NCBI RefSeq assembly: GCF_000686605.1
Contig: NZ_JMLC01000014.1
Coordinates: 1-54,936, forward strand
DNA from: Streptococcus sobrinus DSM 20742 = ATCC 33478
Lineage (GTDB): Bacteria > Bacillota > Bacilli > Lactobacillales > Streptococcaceae
DNA: 54,936 nt
Direction of reading: 5' to 3'
Shown: piece after piece, positions 9,139 to 22,203 of the stretch
Layout: each line of letters opens with the position of its first letter
Position numbering within the stretch: the stretch's first letter is position 1
Notes under the pieces: model-generated
What the model saw: the letters and a program-made list of their open reading frames with translations, nothing else
What the model was told of the DNA's origin: nothing
Databases searched by the model: none
Made by a program: the position numbers and the translations under genes

Positions 9139-10403
9139 TCATTCACCCTTTCAATGTCTGCCCCCAGAGTGGCTAATTTTTCGTGGAATTTGTAATAGCC
9201 GCGGTCCAAGTGGATTAATTTCCCAACGGTCGTAGTTCCCTGAGCCACCATGCCAATCAGAATCAGGGCTGCACTAGCGCGTAGGTCCGTTGACATAACT
9301 TGAGCCCCTTGGAGTTCCAGACCACCGTGAATAATAGCCGTGTCTCTCATGATTTCTGAATTCAGTCCCATCCGCCGCATTTCTTCCAAGTGTTGGAAAC
9401 GGTTCTCAAAGACTGTTTCAATCATGGTAGATTCACCCCCAACGACAGCCATAAGAGCCGTGAATTGGGCCTGCATATCCGTTGGAAAGCCTGGATGAGG
9501 CAGAGTTTTGACAGTCACCGGTTTTAATTTGCTGACGTCGGACTTGACCCGAATTCCTTCAGCTTCTTCGGTCACTTCTACGCCCATTTCCAAAAGTTTA
9601 GAAATCAATGGACGGTTGTGTTCCCAGACAGCAGACTTAACCAAAACATCACCTGAGGTCATGGCCGCAGCTACCATAAAGGTTCCTGCTTCAATCCGGT
9701 CTTGAACCACATCATGTTCAGCCCCGTGCAAGTGATCAACACCCTTGATTATCAAAGTTTCTGTTCCAGCTCCACGGACACTAGCTCCCATCTTATTAAG
9801 GAGGATAGCTAGGTCAACGATTTCTGGTTCTCGAGCTGCATTTTCGATCACAGTTGTTCCTTGGGCAAGGGTTGCTGCCATCATCAGATTTTGCGTAGCC
9901 CCGACAGAAGGGAAGTCCATATAAATATTGGTCCCTTTGAGTCGTTCAGCAGTTGCTGTGATGTCCCCACCCGATTGGCTAATTTTAGCCCCCATAGCCT
10001 CCAAACCTTTGAGGTGGAGGTCGATAGGCCGGCTACCAATGGTACAGCCACCAGGCATAGAAACCTTGGCATGACCGTTGCGAGCTAGGATTGGACCAAG
10101 GACAACAATGGATGCCCGCATCTGGCTGACATATTCATAGGGTGCTTCATCTAAAAGCTGCCCCGTCGCATCCACTGTAACTTGATTTTGGTCCTGGTCA
10201 AAGTCAACTTGAACATTAAGCCCGCGAACCACATTATTCATGGTGAAAACATCCGATAAAATTGGGACATTGTTGAGAATTGTCTTCCCTTGAGAAGGCA
10301 GAATAGTTGCTGCCAAAAGAGGGAGAACGGCATTCTTTGCCCCTTCAATCGTTACGGTACCTTTCAAGCGTGTTTTGCCACCCTTGACAATAATTCTATC
10401 CAT
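9135..10403 (-). CDS. murA: UDP-N-acetylglucosamine 1-carboxyvinyltransferase
   Basis: 422 residues from the ATG at 10403. An ATG five codons upstream (10418) is part of the GGAG ribosome site, so the inner start is preferred. It catalyses the first committed step of peptidoglycan synthesis, adding enolpyruvate from PEP to UDP-GlcNAc in the cytoplasm. The catalytic Cys is residue 120 in [19 protein letters not shown], the loop targeted by fosfomycin. Lys23 in [10 protein letters not shown] is the conserved substrate-binding lysine. Low-GC Gram-positives usually have two MurA paralogues; which one this is cannot be settled here, although the position downstream of the atp operon next to epuA matches the pneumococcal murA copy. 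Confidence 0.96.
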   Translation of the reverse strand: MDRIIVKGGKTRLKGTVTIEGAKNAVLPLLAATILPSQGKTILNNVPILSDVFTMNNVVRGLNVQVDFDQDQNQVTVDATGQLLDEAPYEYVSQMRASIVVLGPILARNGHAKVSMPGGCTIGSRPIDLHLKGLEAMGAKISQSGGDITATAERLKGTNIYMDFPSVGATQNLMMAATLAQGTTVIENAAREPEIVDLAILLNKMGASVRGAGTETLIIKGVDHLHGAEHDVVQDRIEAGTFMVAAAMTSGDVLVKSAVWEHNRPLISKLLEMGVEVTEEAEGIRVKSDVSKLKPVTVKTLPHPGFPTDMQAQFTALMAVVGGESTMIETVFENRFQHLEEMRRMGLNSEIMRDTAIIHGGLELQGAQVMSTDLRASAALILIGMVAQGTTTVGKLIHLDRGYYKFHEKLATLGADIERVND

Positions 10404-10466
10404 TCTTATATTCTCCATTTTTCCAAGCTTCTTCCTATTATATCACAAGATTAGAAAAAAGCTGAC

Positions 10467-10703
10467 TCAGTGAACCGTGGTAAAAATTGTTACGGCCAGA
10501 TTGATCAGAGTCAAAAAGAATGAACTGACCAGATAACCTAGTCCAATAGACAGAAAACTAACAAAAAGATTGACCTGTCTGAGGTTGTCGGGATTCAGTC
10601 GAAGAATCTTTTCCCAGTTGACCAAACGGGTCAACATCTGGTAACTCATAAGGATAAAAAAGAGATGACAAAGGATTGTGATAAATGATTGTGCAACTTC
10701 CAT
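10467..10703 (-). CDS. DUF1146 small membrane protein (YwzB-like)
   Basis: 78 residues with two transmembrane helices (about 5-25 and 45-74) separated by the polar NWEKILRLNPDNLRQV that typifies DUF1146. It lies between the atp operon and murA, as in other streptococci. Function unknown. The start is odd: the minus strand reads an extended -10 box TGCTAAAAT, then six bases, then ATG, with no Shine-Dalgarno, so the mRNA may be leaderless. Confidence 0.85.
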   Translation of the reverse strand: MEVAQSFITILCHLFFILMSYQMLTRLVNWEKILRLNPDNLRQVNLFVSFLSIGLGYLVSSFFLTLINLAVTIFTTVH

Positions 10704-10709
10704 AGGACT

Positions 10710-10718
10710 ATTTTAGCA
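10710..10718 (-). promoter_or_regulatory. Extended -10 box abutting the DUF1146 start
   Basis: Minus strand TGCTAAAAT with only six bases before the ATG at 10703. A transcription start 6-7 bases beyond the -10 would fall on the A of the ATG. Confidence 0.5.
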
Positions 10719-11021
10719 TGACTAGAGAGGAAAACTCAAACCAAAGGTAGTCAAACTCCAAAAGTTAAAGGGGAAAACTAAGTTCATAAAGTTCGATAAC
10801 CATAGCCTTCCACCAGCAGAGCAAATCAAGATTTGGAGAATTTTTGTTTGCAATGACTGCCAACAAAAAGTTGCCCTTGTCTCTTTAGATGCTGACTCCT
10901 ACATTGCTTATTCTTTTTTGATTTTCATTGAGTATATTAATCGGACCACTGCTACCGTCACCTAGAGAGTCACTTCGTAATGCCCGTTCTTCACCTCTAT
11001 TTTCCTCGGCTTTGGACGATT
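10719..11021. other. Intergenic gap between the DUF1146 gene and the atp operon
   Basis: About 300 bases with no gene that I can support. It contains one recognisable repeat end at 10918-10935 (minus-strand ATACTCAATGAAAATCAA), the same as one end of the small element between malX and malF. Otherwise nothing recognised. Confidence 0.6.
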
Positions 11022-11053
11022 AAAAAATCGATCCCAGCTAGAATCGATTTTTT
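11022..11053 (-). terminator. Terminator of the atp operon
   Basis: Minus-strand stem AAAAAATCGAT/ATCGATTTTTT with a small loop, just after the atpC stop codon. It is symmetric in A/T tails, so it may act in both directions. Confidence 0.85.
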
Positions 11054-11055
11054 GC

Positions 11056-11475
11056 TTATTTGTTACCAACGCTGATGCGGTTGATGGCCCGACGCAGGGC
11101 AACTTGAGCACGGCGAACTTCATCAACTTGATGGCTCGCTTCTGCTTCTTGCAACTTGCGTTCGGCTCTTTGCTTAGCCCGTTCTGCCCGTGAAATATCA
11201 ATATCACGGGAGCGTTCGGCCGAGTCCGCTACAATCGTTACGGTATTGTCCTTAATTTCAAGGATACCACCATTAACAGCAACCCAGTCCACGTGCTTGT
11301 CATCGTCAATCCGACGAATCTTCATTTCATGGACGGTCAAAGGAGCAATCGTATTGACATGGTTAGCCAAGATTCCCATTTCACCATCTGTAGTAGTTAC
11401 GGAAATGTAAGTAGCATGGTGATCATAACGAACCCCATCAGGCGTTACAATTTGTACTGCCATATGTTCAGTCAT
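11056..11475 (-). CDS. atpC: F1 ATP synthase epsilon subunit
   Basis: 139 residues. The N-terminal beta-sandwich spans about 1-88 ([20 protein letters not shown] ... [14 protein letters not shown]), and two C-terminal helices span about 95-139 ([17 protein letters not shown]) that can inhibit rotation. It forms the central stalk of F1 with gamma. It starts 12 bases after the atpD stop and is the last gene of the operon. Confidence 0.96.
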   Translation of the reverse strand: MTEHMAVQIVTPDGVRYDHHATYISVTTTDGEMGILANHVNTIAPLTVHEMKIRRIDDDKHVDWVAVNGGILEIKDNTVTIVADSAERSRDIDISRAERAKQRAERKLQEAEASHQVDEVRRAQVALRRAINRISVGNK

Positions 11476-11487
11476 AGCATCACCTCA

Positions 11488-12906
<1,419 letters not shown>

Positions 12907-13005
12907 TCAAATTTGATACTAATTAAAATCCAAAAACTGACTTTTGATATTTTCTTAGCTAGTGCGGACGGAAGCAAACTCCTGGCAAGATACAGAGCCG
13001 TCAAG

Positions 13006-13083
13006 CACCACAAAGGAAAATAGGAAATCTGACGAAGGAGCTAACAGAGCTCCAAGGCAGATTTATCTTTTTCCACAGTGGTG
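13006..13083. repeat. Long nested stem-loop in the atpG-atpD gap
   Basis: Four nested arm pairs with small internal loops: CACCAC/GTGGTG (13006-13011 with 13078-13083), GGAAAA/TTTTCC (13015-13020 with 13069-13074), AAATCTG/CAGATTT (13025-13031 with 13058-13064), GGAGCT/AGCTCC (13037-13042 with 13048-13053). Loop AACAG. Confidence 0.75.
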
Positions 13084-13141
13084 TAGGCGAGTTCAATTAC
13101 GGAGTTTCATTCCTATTTTTTGAGCCTAATGTCTCAAAAAA

Positions 13142-13197
13142 TCCGTTATTAGTGACACTTTTGCTGTCACTAATAATTCCACTAGGGCAAAAATATC
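13142..13197 (-). repeat. Intergenic repeat element, copy A (covarying hairpin)
   Basis: Minus strand: GATATTTTTGCCCTAGTGG, a short AT spacer, then stem TTATTAGTGACA, loop of 7, TGTCACTAATAA, CGGA. It aligns without gaps to copy B at 54661-54717 in the left arm (25 of 33 bases), and three stem positions differ by paired compensatory changes. Confidence 0.7.
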
Positions 13198-13293
13198 CGG
13201 TTTGTCTTACTTTCCCCGCAGACTACCTACAACAATTTTTTATAATATTGCTTCAGGTTTTGTTTTTAACTTAATATAATATGAATTCAACCA

Positions 13294-14172
13294 TTATTCC
13301 AGGGCATTAGCACCGGCAACAATTTCGGTAATTTCTTGCGTAATTGCTGCTTGGCGGGCCCGATTGTATTGGATGGTCAAATCACTAATAAGATTTCTTG
13401 AGTTATCTGTTGCTGTCTGCATGGCTGTCATACCAGCTGCATGTTCAGCTGTTTTAGCATCGACAATGGCACCGTAAATCAAGCTTTCTGTGTATTGGGG
13501 CAGGAGTTGCTCCAAGATTGCTTCGCGATCAGGTTCCAATTCAAAGGCATTGGATGCCTCACCTTCTGATTCATTGGCGTCAAGGTCAACAATCGGCAAC
13601 ATCTGTTCGACCCGCACCTGGCTGGTCAAACTGTTGATGTGGTGATTATAGCAGACATAGAGTTCATCAAAGAGCTCTTCTTTATACATCTCAACCGACT
13701 GAGAGATGATTTGCGATACTTGGTCGAAGGTTGGTTGGTCTTCCAAGCCACGTAGCTCGAAAGCCAAATCAATTCCCCGTGATTTAAAGAAGTCAGATCC
13801 AGTCCCTCCAATGGAGATAATGGAATAATCTTGCTTATCACTGTGGTATTCCTCAATCAATTCCATGACGGACTTGAGGATTTTGGAATTGTAACCACCT
13901 ACCAGACCCTTATCGGAGGTGATAACGATGTAGCCGGTCCGTTTAACAGGACGGGAGGCCAACATGGGATTATCAGAACCATTGGTCAACTCAGCATGAA
14001 GGAGGTCGGTTGTGATTTGCCGAATCTTTGAAGCATAGACTTGAAAGTCCTTGGCGGCTTGTTCAGATTTGGTCAATTTAGCGGCAGATACCATTTGCAT
14101 GGCACTCGTAATCTTACTGGTTTTTTCAGTTGAACTAATTCTTGTTTTGATTTCACTTAGAGAACCTGCCAT
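13294..14172 (-). CDS. atpG: F1 ATP synthase gamma subunit
   Basis: 292 residues. Central rotor shaft: the N-terminal helix [24 protein letters not shown] and the C-terminal helix [26 protein letters not shown] form the coiled coil that turns inside alpha3beta3; a Rossmann-like domain lies between ([12 protein letters not shown]). It starts 12 bases after atpA. The following gene, atpD, is unusually far away. Confidence 0.97.
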   Translation of the reverse strand: MAGSLSEIKTRISSTEKTSKITSAMQMVSAAKLTKSEQAAKDFQVYASKIRQITTDLLHAELTNGSDNPMLASRPVKRTGYIVITSDKGLVGGYNSKILKSVMELIEEYHSDKQDYSIISIGGTGSDFFKSRGIDLAFELRGLEDQPTFDQVSQIISQSVEMYKEELFDELYVCYNHHINSLTSQVRVEQMLPIVDLDANESEGEASNAFELEPDREAILEQLLPQYTESLIYGAIVDAKTAEHAAGMTAMQTATDNSRNLISDLTIQYNRARQAAITQEITEIVAGANALE

Positions 14173-14184
14173 TGGTCAACCTCC

Positions 14185-15693
<1,509 letters not shown>

Positions 15694-15705
15694 TCACACC
15701 ACTTT

Positions 15706-16242
15706 CTATTTAAGATTGTTTTTTAGTTGTTGTAATTGACTGCGAATACTTGTGTCAATAATCTTGTTGTTGCCCTGAAGGACGAAGCCTCCAATGATGG
15801 ATTCATCCAAGTCTTCAACAAGGGTCTGGGCTGAAATTTCAAACTTTTGATTTCCCAGGGCCAAGATGCGTTCCTTCTGGCTTGGGCTTAGAGGAACAGC
15901 TGTCTTGACAGACAAGGGAAATTGACGGGTTTCTTGAACGAGCTTGTCCAGAACCGCTTGGAAGATGGGCTCAATCAAGCTTTCTCGCTCATTATAGAGA
16001 ATGATGGCAAGGAAGTTCTTGACATAGGTTGAGGCCTCTTCTTGTAGGTAAGCAACCAATTTTGCCTTATCTCCTCGGCTCAAAGCCAAGCTAGATAAGT
16101 AAGAGCCCAAATCGGTCTCCTTAAAAATGGTTAGGCAAGATGAGAGTTCAGCTTGAATCTCAGACACAAGTCCCTTTTCTAGGGCAACCTGACGAAGGCT
16201 GTCAGCATATTGTTCAACAACTGCTTGTGTTTTACGATCCAT
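15706..16242 (-). CDS. atpH: ATP synthase delta subunit
   Basis: 178 residues. Peripheral stalk (OSCP-like) protein joining F1 to the b-subunit dimer. The C-terminal segment SIIGGFVLQGNNKIIDTSIRSQL is the family signature. The start overlaps the atpF stop by one base, so translation is coupled. Confidence 0.95.
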   Translation of the reverse strand: MDRKTQAVVEQYADSLRQVALEKGLVSEIQAELSSCLTIFKETDLGSYLSSLALSRGDKAKLVAYLQEEASTYVKNFLAIILYNERESLIEPIFQAVLDKLVQETRQFPLSVKTAVPLSPSQKERILALGNQKFEISAQTLVEDLDESIIGGFVLQGNNKIIDTSIRSQLQQLKNNLK

Positions 16243-16739
16243 TAGGCATCTCCTAATTGATCAAGATATTGGTCAATCAACTCGGACTGAGCTGACTTAT
16301 CCAAATTCTTGGTCATAACTTTTTCAGCCAACAAGACAGTCAGGTCAGCAACATCACCCTTGACACTAGACAGGGCTTCCGCCTTATCTTGAGCAATGTC
16401 TTGGTTAGCTTTTTCTTTCAAGCGACTGACTTCATCACGGGTTTCCGCAAGAATCTTGGCCGATTGAACATTACCAGTCTCCTTAGCAGAATCGATGATT
16501 TTCGCTGCATCATCCTTGGCCGAATTCAACTGTTCTTGGCGTTTTTCTGCCAGCTCTTGCGCCTCTTTACGGGCATTTTCAGCGTCATAAATGTCTTGGT
16601 TAATCTTATTAGCTCTTTCCTCGAAGATTCCCGTAATTTGCGTCCAAGCAAACTTACGAATCAACCAGTAGAGGATAAGAACCGAACCAGTCGTGATAAT
16701 AATATCGCCGATTGTTGTACTATTAAATAGTATAGACAT
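16242..16739 (-). CDS. atpF: ATP synthase Fo b subunit
   Basis: 165 residues. One N-terminal transmembrane helix (about 9-27, GDIIITTGSVLILYWLI) and a long charged amphipathic helix (about 35-145) that dimerises to form the peripheral stalk. Start has a GAGAGGAGAAAAC ribosome site. Confidence 0.96.
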   Translation of the reverse strand: MSILFNSTTIGDIIITTGSVLILYWLIRKFAWTQITGIFEERANKINQDIYDAENARKEAQELAEKRQEQLNSAKDDAAKIIDSAKETGNVQSAKILAETRDEVSRLKEKANQDIAQDKAEALSSVKGDVADLTVLLAEKVMTKNLDKSAQSELIDQYLDQLGDA

Positions 16740-16757
16740 GTTTTCTCCTCTCTTTCT

Positions 16758-17471
16758 CTATTCTTCTTCACTATTGACCTTATCACCAATATAGTTGGAA
16801 CTCAGGATGATAAAGACATAGGCCTGGATGGCACCAATGAAGAGTGAAAAGGCTACCCAGAGCATATTGATAAAGAAGGCGACTATTCCTCCAAATGGGG
16901 AAAGGCCAGCTAATTTCAAAATCAATCCCGTTAGAACTTCACCAGAATAGATATTCCCAAAGAGCCGCAGGGCTAGGGAAGCAATATTAGTGAGCTGCTC
17001 CAGAATATTCATGGGTAACATAGCAGCGTATGGTTCTAGGAAACCTTTGAGGTAACCGCCGAAGCCCTTCTTACGAACACCTTCAACATGACAAACCAGA
17101 GCTACCAGTAAAGAAAGAGTGATGGTCACACCAAAATTAGAGGTTGGCGAGGTCCAAAAATTATATTTCTCGGTCTTAATGGCCGTCATCAGACCAATAT
17201 TATTAGCCGTGAAGACAAAGGTAAAGATGACAAAGAGGAAAAGGCTATAGTTCTTGGCGTAGCGCCCGAGTGCGTCTGAAATGGTATCATTGACGAACTC
17301 ATAGAGGTATTCCAAGACATTTTGCTTGCCCTTAGGTCTAATTGTCATTTTCCGGCTGGCCCAAAAAACGAAGAGAAAAACAATGAGGACTGTCAAAAGA
17401 GAGATGGCTAAAATGGTCAAATCAAATTCGATACCGAAAATGGATACGCTTGGATTAGTTTGTGTTTCCAA
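16758..17471 (-). CDS. atpB: ATP synthase Fo a subunit
   Basis: 237 residues, five to six transmembrane helices. It provides the two proton half-channels. The essential arginine is Arg169 in [16 protein letters not shown]. It follows atpE with 29 bases between and has a clear GGAGG site. Confidence 0.97.
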   Translation of the reverse strand: METQTNPSVSIFGIEFDLTILAISLLTVLIVFLFVFWASRKMTIRPKGKQNVLEYLYEFVNDTISDALGRYAKNYSLFLFVIFTFVFTANNIGLMTAIKTEKYNFWTSPTSNFGVTITLSLLVALVCHVEGVRKKGFGGYLKGFLEPYAAMLPMNILEQLTNIASLALRLFGNIYSGEVLTGLILKLAGLSPFGGIVAFFINMLWVAFSLFIGAIQAYVFIILSSNYIGDKVNSEEE

Positions 17472-17500
17472 TCCTTATCCCTCCTTCTTAGTTCACTATT

Positions 17501-17707
17501 CTATAAGTTAGCGACGACGAAACTTAGACCAAAGAGAACGAAGAAGGTCCCTTCAATAAAGGCAACCCCGATAAACATCAATGAACGAAGTTTGCTGAAC
17601 ATTTCTGGTTGGCGAGCTGATGCCTTGGCAATATTGGCTACCAAGATACCTTCACCAATTGATACACCCATAACGGCAAGGCCGAGTGCTAAAACAGTTA
17701 AATGCAT
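17501..17707 (-). CDS. atpE: ATP synthase Fo c subunit
   Basis: 68 residues in a two-helix hairpin. The proton-carrying acid is Glu52 in [10 protein letters not shown] (helix 2), and the polar loop ARQPE is at 31-35. The ring of c subunits rotates against subunit a. First gene of the operon, as in other streptococci (c-a-b order), with an AAAGGAGT ribosome site. Confidence 0.97.
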   Translation of the reverse strand: MHLTVLALGLAVMGVSIGEGILVANIAKASARQPEMFSKLRSLMFIGVAFIEGTFFVLFGLSFVVANL

Positions 17708-17742
17708 AGTAAAAATACTCCTTTAAAATTTTTTACTCAATT

Positions 17743-17771
17743 ATTTTAGTCCTATTCGGGTCGAAAGTCAA
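17743..17771 (-). promoter_or_regulatory. Promoter of the atp operon
   Basis: Minus strand TTGACT (17771-17766), 17 bases, TAAAAT (17748-17743), about 35 bases before the atpE start. No operator was recognised. Confidence 0.82.
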
Positions 17772-17886
17772 TGATTTCACGTAATTGTAAAGGCTTACTC
17801 GACTGAGTTGATTCTTTATCAAATTATTCTTCAGTCATTATTCGGAATTTGCCCTTAGTCTTTTAAAATGCCATTAAAAAGTTGGC

Positions 17887-17913
17887 AAAGAAAAATGCAG
17901 GCAATAGCCTGCA
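17887..17913 (-). terminator. Terminator after the lipid kinase gene
   Basis: Minus-strand stem TGCAGGC/GCCTGCA with loop TATT, followed by TTTTTCTTT, 4 bases past the stop codon. Confidence 0.88.
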
Positions 17914-17916
17914 CCT

Positions 17917-18933
17917 TTATTTCTCGTCATCTCCCAATTCATCAACTTCGTGGGAGAATTTTTGAGCGATAGCTTCGAGGGCCAATTCCTCAGTATCCAA
18001 ATCAAAGGCATCATCTGAAATCTCATCAGTATCGGCAAAGAAGTCCAGATGATTTTTAAGATTTTCTAGGGTGATTGGAGCATCACCACCGTATTCACCA
18101 TCTAGGTTAATCATCATCCGTTCATCCGTCTGTGGCTCTATGACAATCTTGCTGGTTTTGATGTACTCGATTCGCTTGTCACCAATATGTTTGCCCCCCT
18201 GAATTAATTTGCGAACTAGGTTGGCAATATCGATCAGATTGGCTGTTTTGACAATGATTAGCGTGAAATTTCCATCATCCAACTTGGCATCAGGGGCAAT
18301 GGTTTCAAAGCCCCCCACCGAATTAGTAATCGCCGCAAAAATCATTGAGGCATCACCTTCGAAAACTCCCTGGTCATGGATGATTTTAACTGGGGCCGTC
18401 TTAATTCTTGGCAGGAGCTCAACCCCCTTGACCAGATAGGCTAAATAGCCAATCATAGTCTTGAGTTGACTAGGGACGCTGTAGGTTAACTCGGTCAAAG
18501 TACCTGCAGCCGCAATATTGACAAAAAAGGTGTCGCCGTGAGCTCGACCAACATCTAAATGGATGAGCTGATTCTTACCAATAACCTTGGCCGCCTCAAC
18601 TGGATTTCCACGGGGAATTTTGAGGGCTCGAGCTAGGTCGTTAGTCGTTCCTGTCGGAATCAGAGCCACCTTGGGTCTTTTTGCAAGAGGGGCCAAACCG
18701 TTGACCACTTCATTGATGGTACCATCACCACCAGCCGCAATCACCAGATTGAAGCCTGCCTTAGCTGCACGAGTGGCCTCGTTTTTTGCCGAGTCAGGCT
18801 CTGGCGTGGTCTGAAAGGCCGACGTTTCATAACCAAAACCTTCTAAAATGTCAAGAACCTGAGCAACATTCTTTTTCATGATTTCCTGACCTGAAGTTGG
18901 ATTATAGATCAAGCGTGCACGTTTTCGTCTCAT
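17917..18933 (-). CDS. Diacylglycerol/lipid kinase family protein (DgkB-like)
   Basis: 338 residues. ATP-dependent kinase of the DAGK catalytic family: nucleotide-binding GGDGT at 68-72 (VIAAGGDGTINEVVNGL), and TGTTNDLARALKIPRG, the conserved family segment. The N-terminal RLIYNPTSGQE is also typical. By family it phosphorylates diacylglycerol released by lipoteichoic acid synthesis so that it re-enters phospholipid synthesis. The C-terminal roughly 45 residues are unusually acidic (DTDEISDDAFDLDTEELALE). The ATG is preceded by AGGAGGAG. It is 9 bases after ligA, so the two are co-transcribed. Confidence 0.88.
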   Translation of the reverse strand: MRRKRARLIYNPTSGQEIMKKNVAQVLDILEGFGYETSAFQTTPEPDSAKNEATRAAKAGFNLVIAAGGDGTINEVVNGLAPLAKRPKVALIPTGTTNDLARALKIPRGNPVEAAKVIGKNQLIHLDVGRAHGDTFFVNIAAAGTLTELTYSVPSQLKTMIGYLAYLVKGVELLPRIKTAPVKIIHDQGVFEGDASMIFAAITNSVGGFETIAPDAKLDDGNFTLIIVKTANLIDIANLVRKLIQGGKHIGDKRIEYIKTSKIVIEPQTDERMMINLDGEYGGDAPITLENLKNHLDFFADTDEISDDAFDLDTEELALEAIAQKFSHEVDELGDDEK

Positions 18934-18942
18934 TGTCTCCTC

Positions 18943-20916
<1,974 letters not shown>

Positions 20917-21040
20917 TCAAAAATCTAGGAAAATAAGCGGCCCTATGAAGGGAAATTTTGGACAATCATGAGCCTAGCAAACAGGTAAGGGCTAGTCGGA
21001 CTGTCAGGTCCTAAAAGTCACTAGACCGATATTTTGGATA

Positions 21041-21068
21041 ACAAAAAAACCTTCCGCAGAAGGCTTTT
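21041..21068 (-). terminator. Terminator of queT
   Basis: Minus-strand stem AAGCCTTCTGCGGAAGGTTT with loop within CTGCGG, then TTTTTGTT, just beyond the queT stop. Confidence 0.87.
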
Positions 21069-21072
21069 GCAG

Positions 21073-21576
21073 CTATTTACTTAGATCAACTCGTTTAGCT
21101 AGAAGACTGATAATGTAGCCACCAATCAAGAGAGAAATTAGCTCCCCTAAAGCAGTTGTTGCCCAAGTCGCTAAGAAGGGAACATGAGTAACATAAGTCA
21201 ATTCTCCAGCAATGGTAAACATGGTGAAGGCATAGAGCAGACTGAAAAATAAGAAGGCCTTGTTGTAGCCTAAAATCTTTTGTCCCATGTATTTTCGAAA
21301 AAGATAAACTCCCAGACTTGTGAAAATCAAGGTTTGGAGACTCCCGACAACTACATCGATTAAACCTAGGCTGCTGTTAAAGTTAGCCAATATACAGCCC
21401 AATGTCAATGCAATGATATATTTAGGTTTATAAAAGGCTAGAAAACCTAACATCTCCGACAGACGAAATTGAAGAACCCCATAGCTAATAGCATTGAAAG
21501 GAGGCATGGCTGTGAAGATGACATAAAGCGCAGTTACTAGTGCAATTTGCACCAAGTCACGAACGGTAAATTTCAT
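21073..21576 (-). CDS. queT: Queuosine precursor ECF transporter S component
   Basis: 167 residues, about five or six hydrophobic helices. The N-terminus (RDLVQIALVTALYVIFTAMPPFN) and the RLSEML segment are the QueT/COG4708 signature. It binds a queuosine precursor such as preQ1 and works with the shared ECF ATPase module, encoded elsewhere. The upstream leader is a textbook preQ1-II riboswitch, whose 3' end includes the AAAGGAG ribosome site, so ligand binding should block translation. It has its own terminator and is monocistronic. Confidence 0.94.
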   Translation of the reverse strand: MKFTVRDLVQIALVTALYVIFTAMPPFNAISYGVLQFRLSEMLGFLAFYKPKYIIALTLGCILANFNSSLGLIDVVVGSLQTLIFTSLGVYLFRKYMGQKILGYNKAFLFFSLLYAFTMFTIAGELTYVTHVPFLATWATTALGELISLLIGGYIISLLAKRVDLSK

Positions 21577-21583
21577 GTGATGA

Positions 21584-21642
21584 TTCTCCTTTAGCGGGGC
21601 GACCGCTTAAAATATGCTTGGTGAAAAGAGCTAAGCACCAAG
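21584..21642 (-). ncRNA. preQ1-II riboswitch
   Basis: The minus strand starts CTTGGTGCTTAGCT, closes with CACCAAGCATATT, then has GCGG/CCGC and ends in AAAGGAGAA. These match the preQ1-II (COG4708) consensus of streptococci, an H-type pseudoknot plus a P4 hairpin. The GGAG used by queT is inside the pseudoknot, so control is translational. Confidence 0.95.
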
Positions 21643-21690
21643 GGCTGGAAACCAGTTGTTCTAGTATAGCATAAGTTATAAGAAAAAAGA

Positions 21691-21720
21691 AGGCGACTCA
21701 ACTAAGCCAAGTCTCCTTCT
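21691..21720 (-). terminator. Terminator after the 133-residue membrane protein gene
   Basis: Minus-strand stem AGAAGG-GACT / AGTC-CCTTCT with an 11-base loop and one bulge on each side, then TTTTTTC. It lies between this gene and the queT promoter. Confidence 0.82.
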
Positions 21721-21721
21721 C

Positions 21722-22123
21722 CTATTCCTGATCCAAATCTACCTTCTTAGCAACCTTCTTTTCCATGATAAAGTTATTGATTTTCAAATGATAATCATCA
21801 TGGGTCCGCTTTAGGTGACCTTCTTCGCTGACAATATAAGACCCCTGATCCCGATAGTTTGAAAAAGGTGCAATTCCAAAAGTTGTGACTAGGATAAAGG
21901 TTACAAGAGTGGGAACAACAGCCAGAATAACGGTCTGCCACCAGGATAATTTCCCCAGCAAGAAAAAGAATAAACTAGGGCTGTAAATCAGTAAAATCAA
22001 ACCGATGTGCATGATTTTAGTTTCCCAAGCTAAATTGTAAAAAGAGAGCACCCAGTTACCTGGAAAAATAAGGATTAAAGCACCTATCCACAAAACAATC
22101 AAAGAAATTTGCCAAAGTCTCAT
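21722..22123 (-). CDS. Small integral membrane protein, function unknown
   Basis: 133 residues. Three hydrophobic segments (about 5-22, 37-58, 63-86) and a charged, probably cytoplasmic, C-terminal tail (about 95-133; HLKRTHDDYHLKINNFIMEKKVAKK). I do not recognise the family. It has its own promoter, with an extended -10 TGCTAGAAT about 40 bases upstream, divergent from the GtrA-like gene, and a strong terminator. The AGAAAG ribosome site is weak. Confidence 0.72.
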   Translation of the reverse strand: MRLWQISLIVLWIGALILIFPGNWVLSFYNLAWETKIMHIGLILLIYSPSLFFFLLGKLSWWQTVILAVVPTLVTFILVTTFGIAPFSNYRDQGSYIVSEEGHLKRTHDDYHLKINNFIMEKKVAKKVDLDQE

Positions 22124-22188
22124 AAGAATTTTCTTTCTATTTTCATTTAGACTATTTACCTCTTATTCTAGCATATCCCACGCTTTTA

Positions 22189-22197
22189 TGCTAAAGT
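22189..22197 (+). promoter_or_regulatory. Extended -10 box abutting the GtrA-like gene
   Basis: TGCTAAAGT followed by six bases and the ATG at 22204. There is no Shine-Dalgarno between them, so a leaderless transcript is likely. No clear -35. Confidence 0.55.
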
Positions 22198-22203
22198 ATT
22201 TTT

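Noticed and set aside
10403..10418. Upstream ATG of murA
   Set aside because: It is part of the GGAG ribosome site for the ATG at 10403 and has no site of its own.
10962..11207. 81-codon minus-strand frame overlapping atpC
   Set aside because: Out-of-frame shadow of atpC that continues through the operon terminator.
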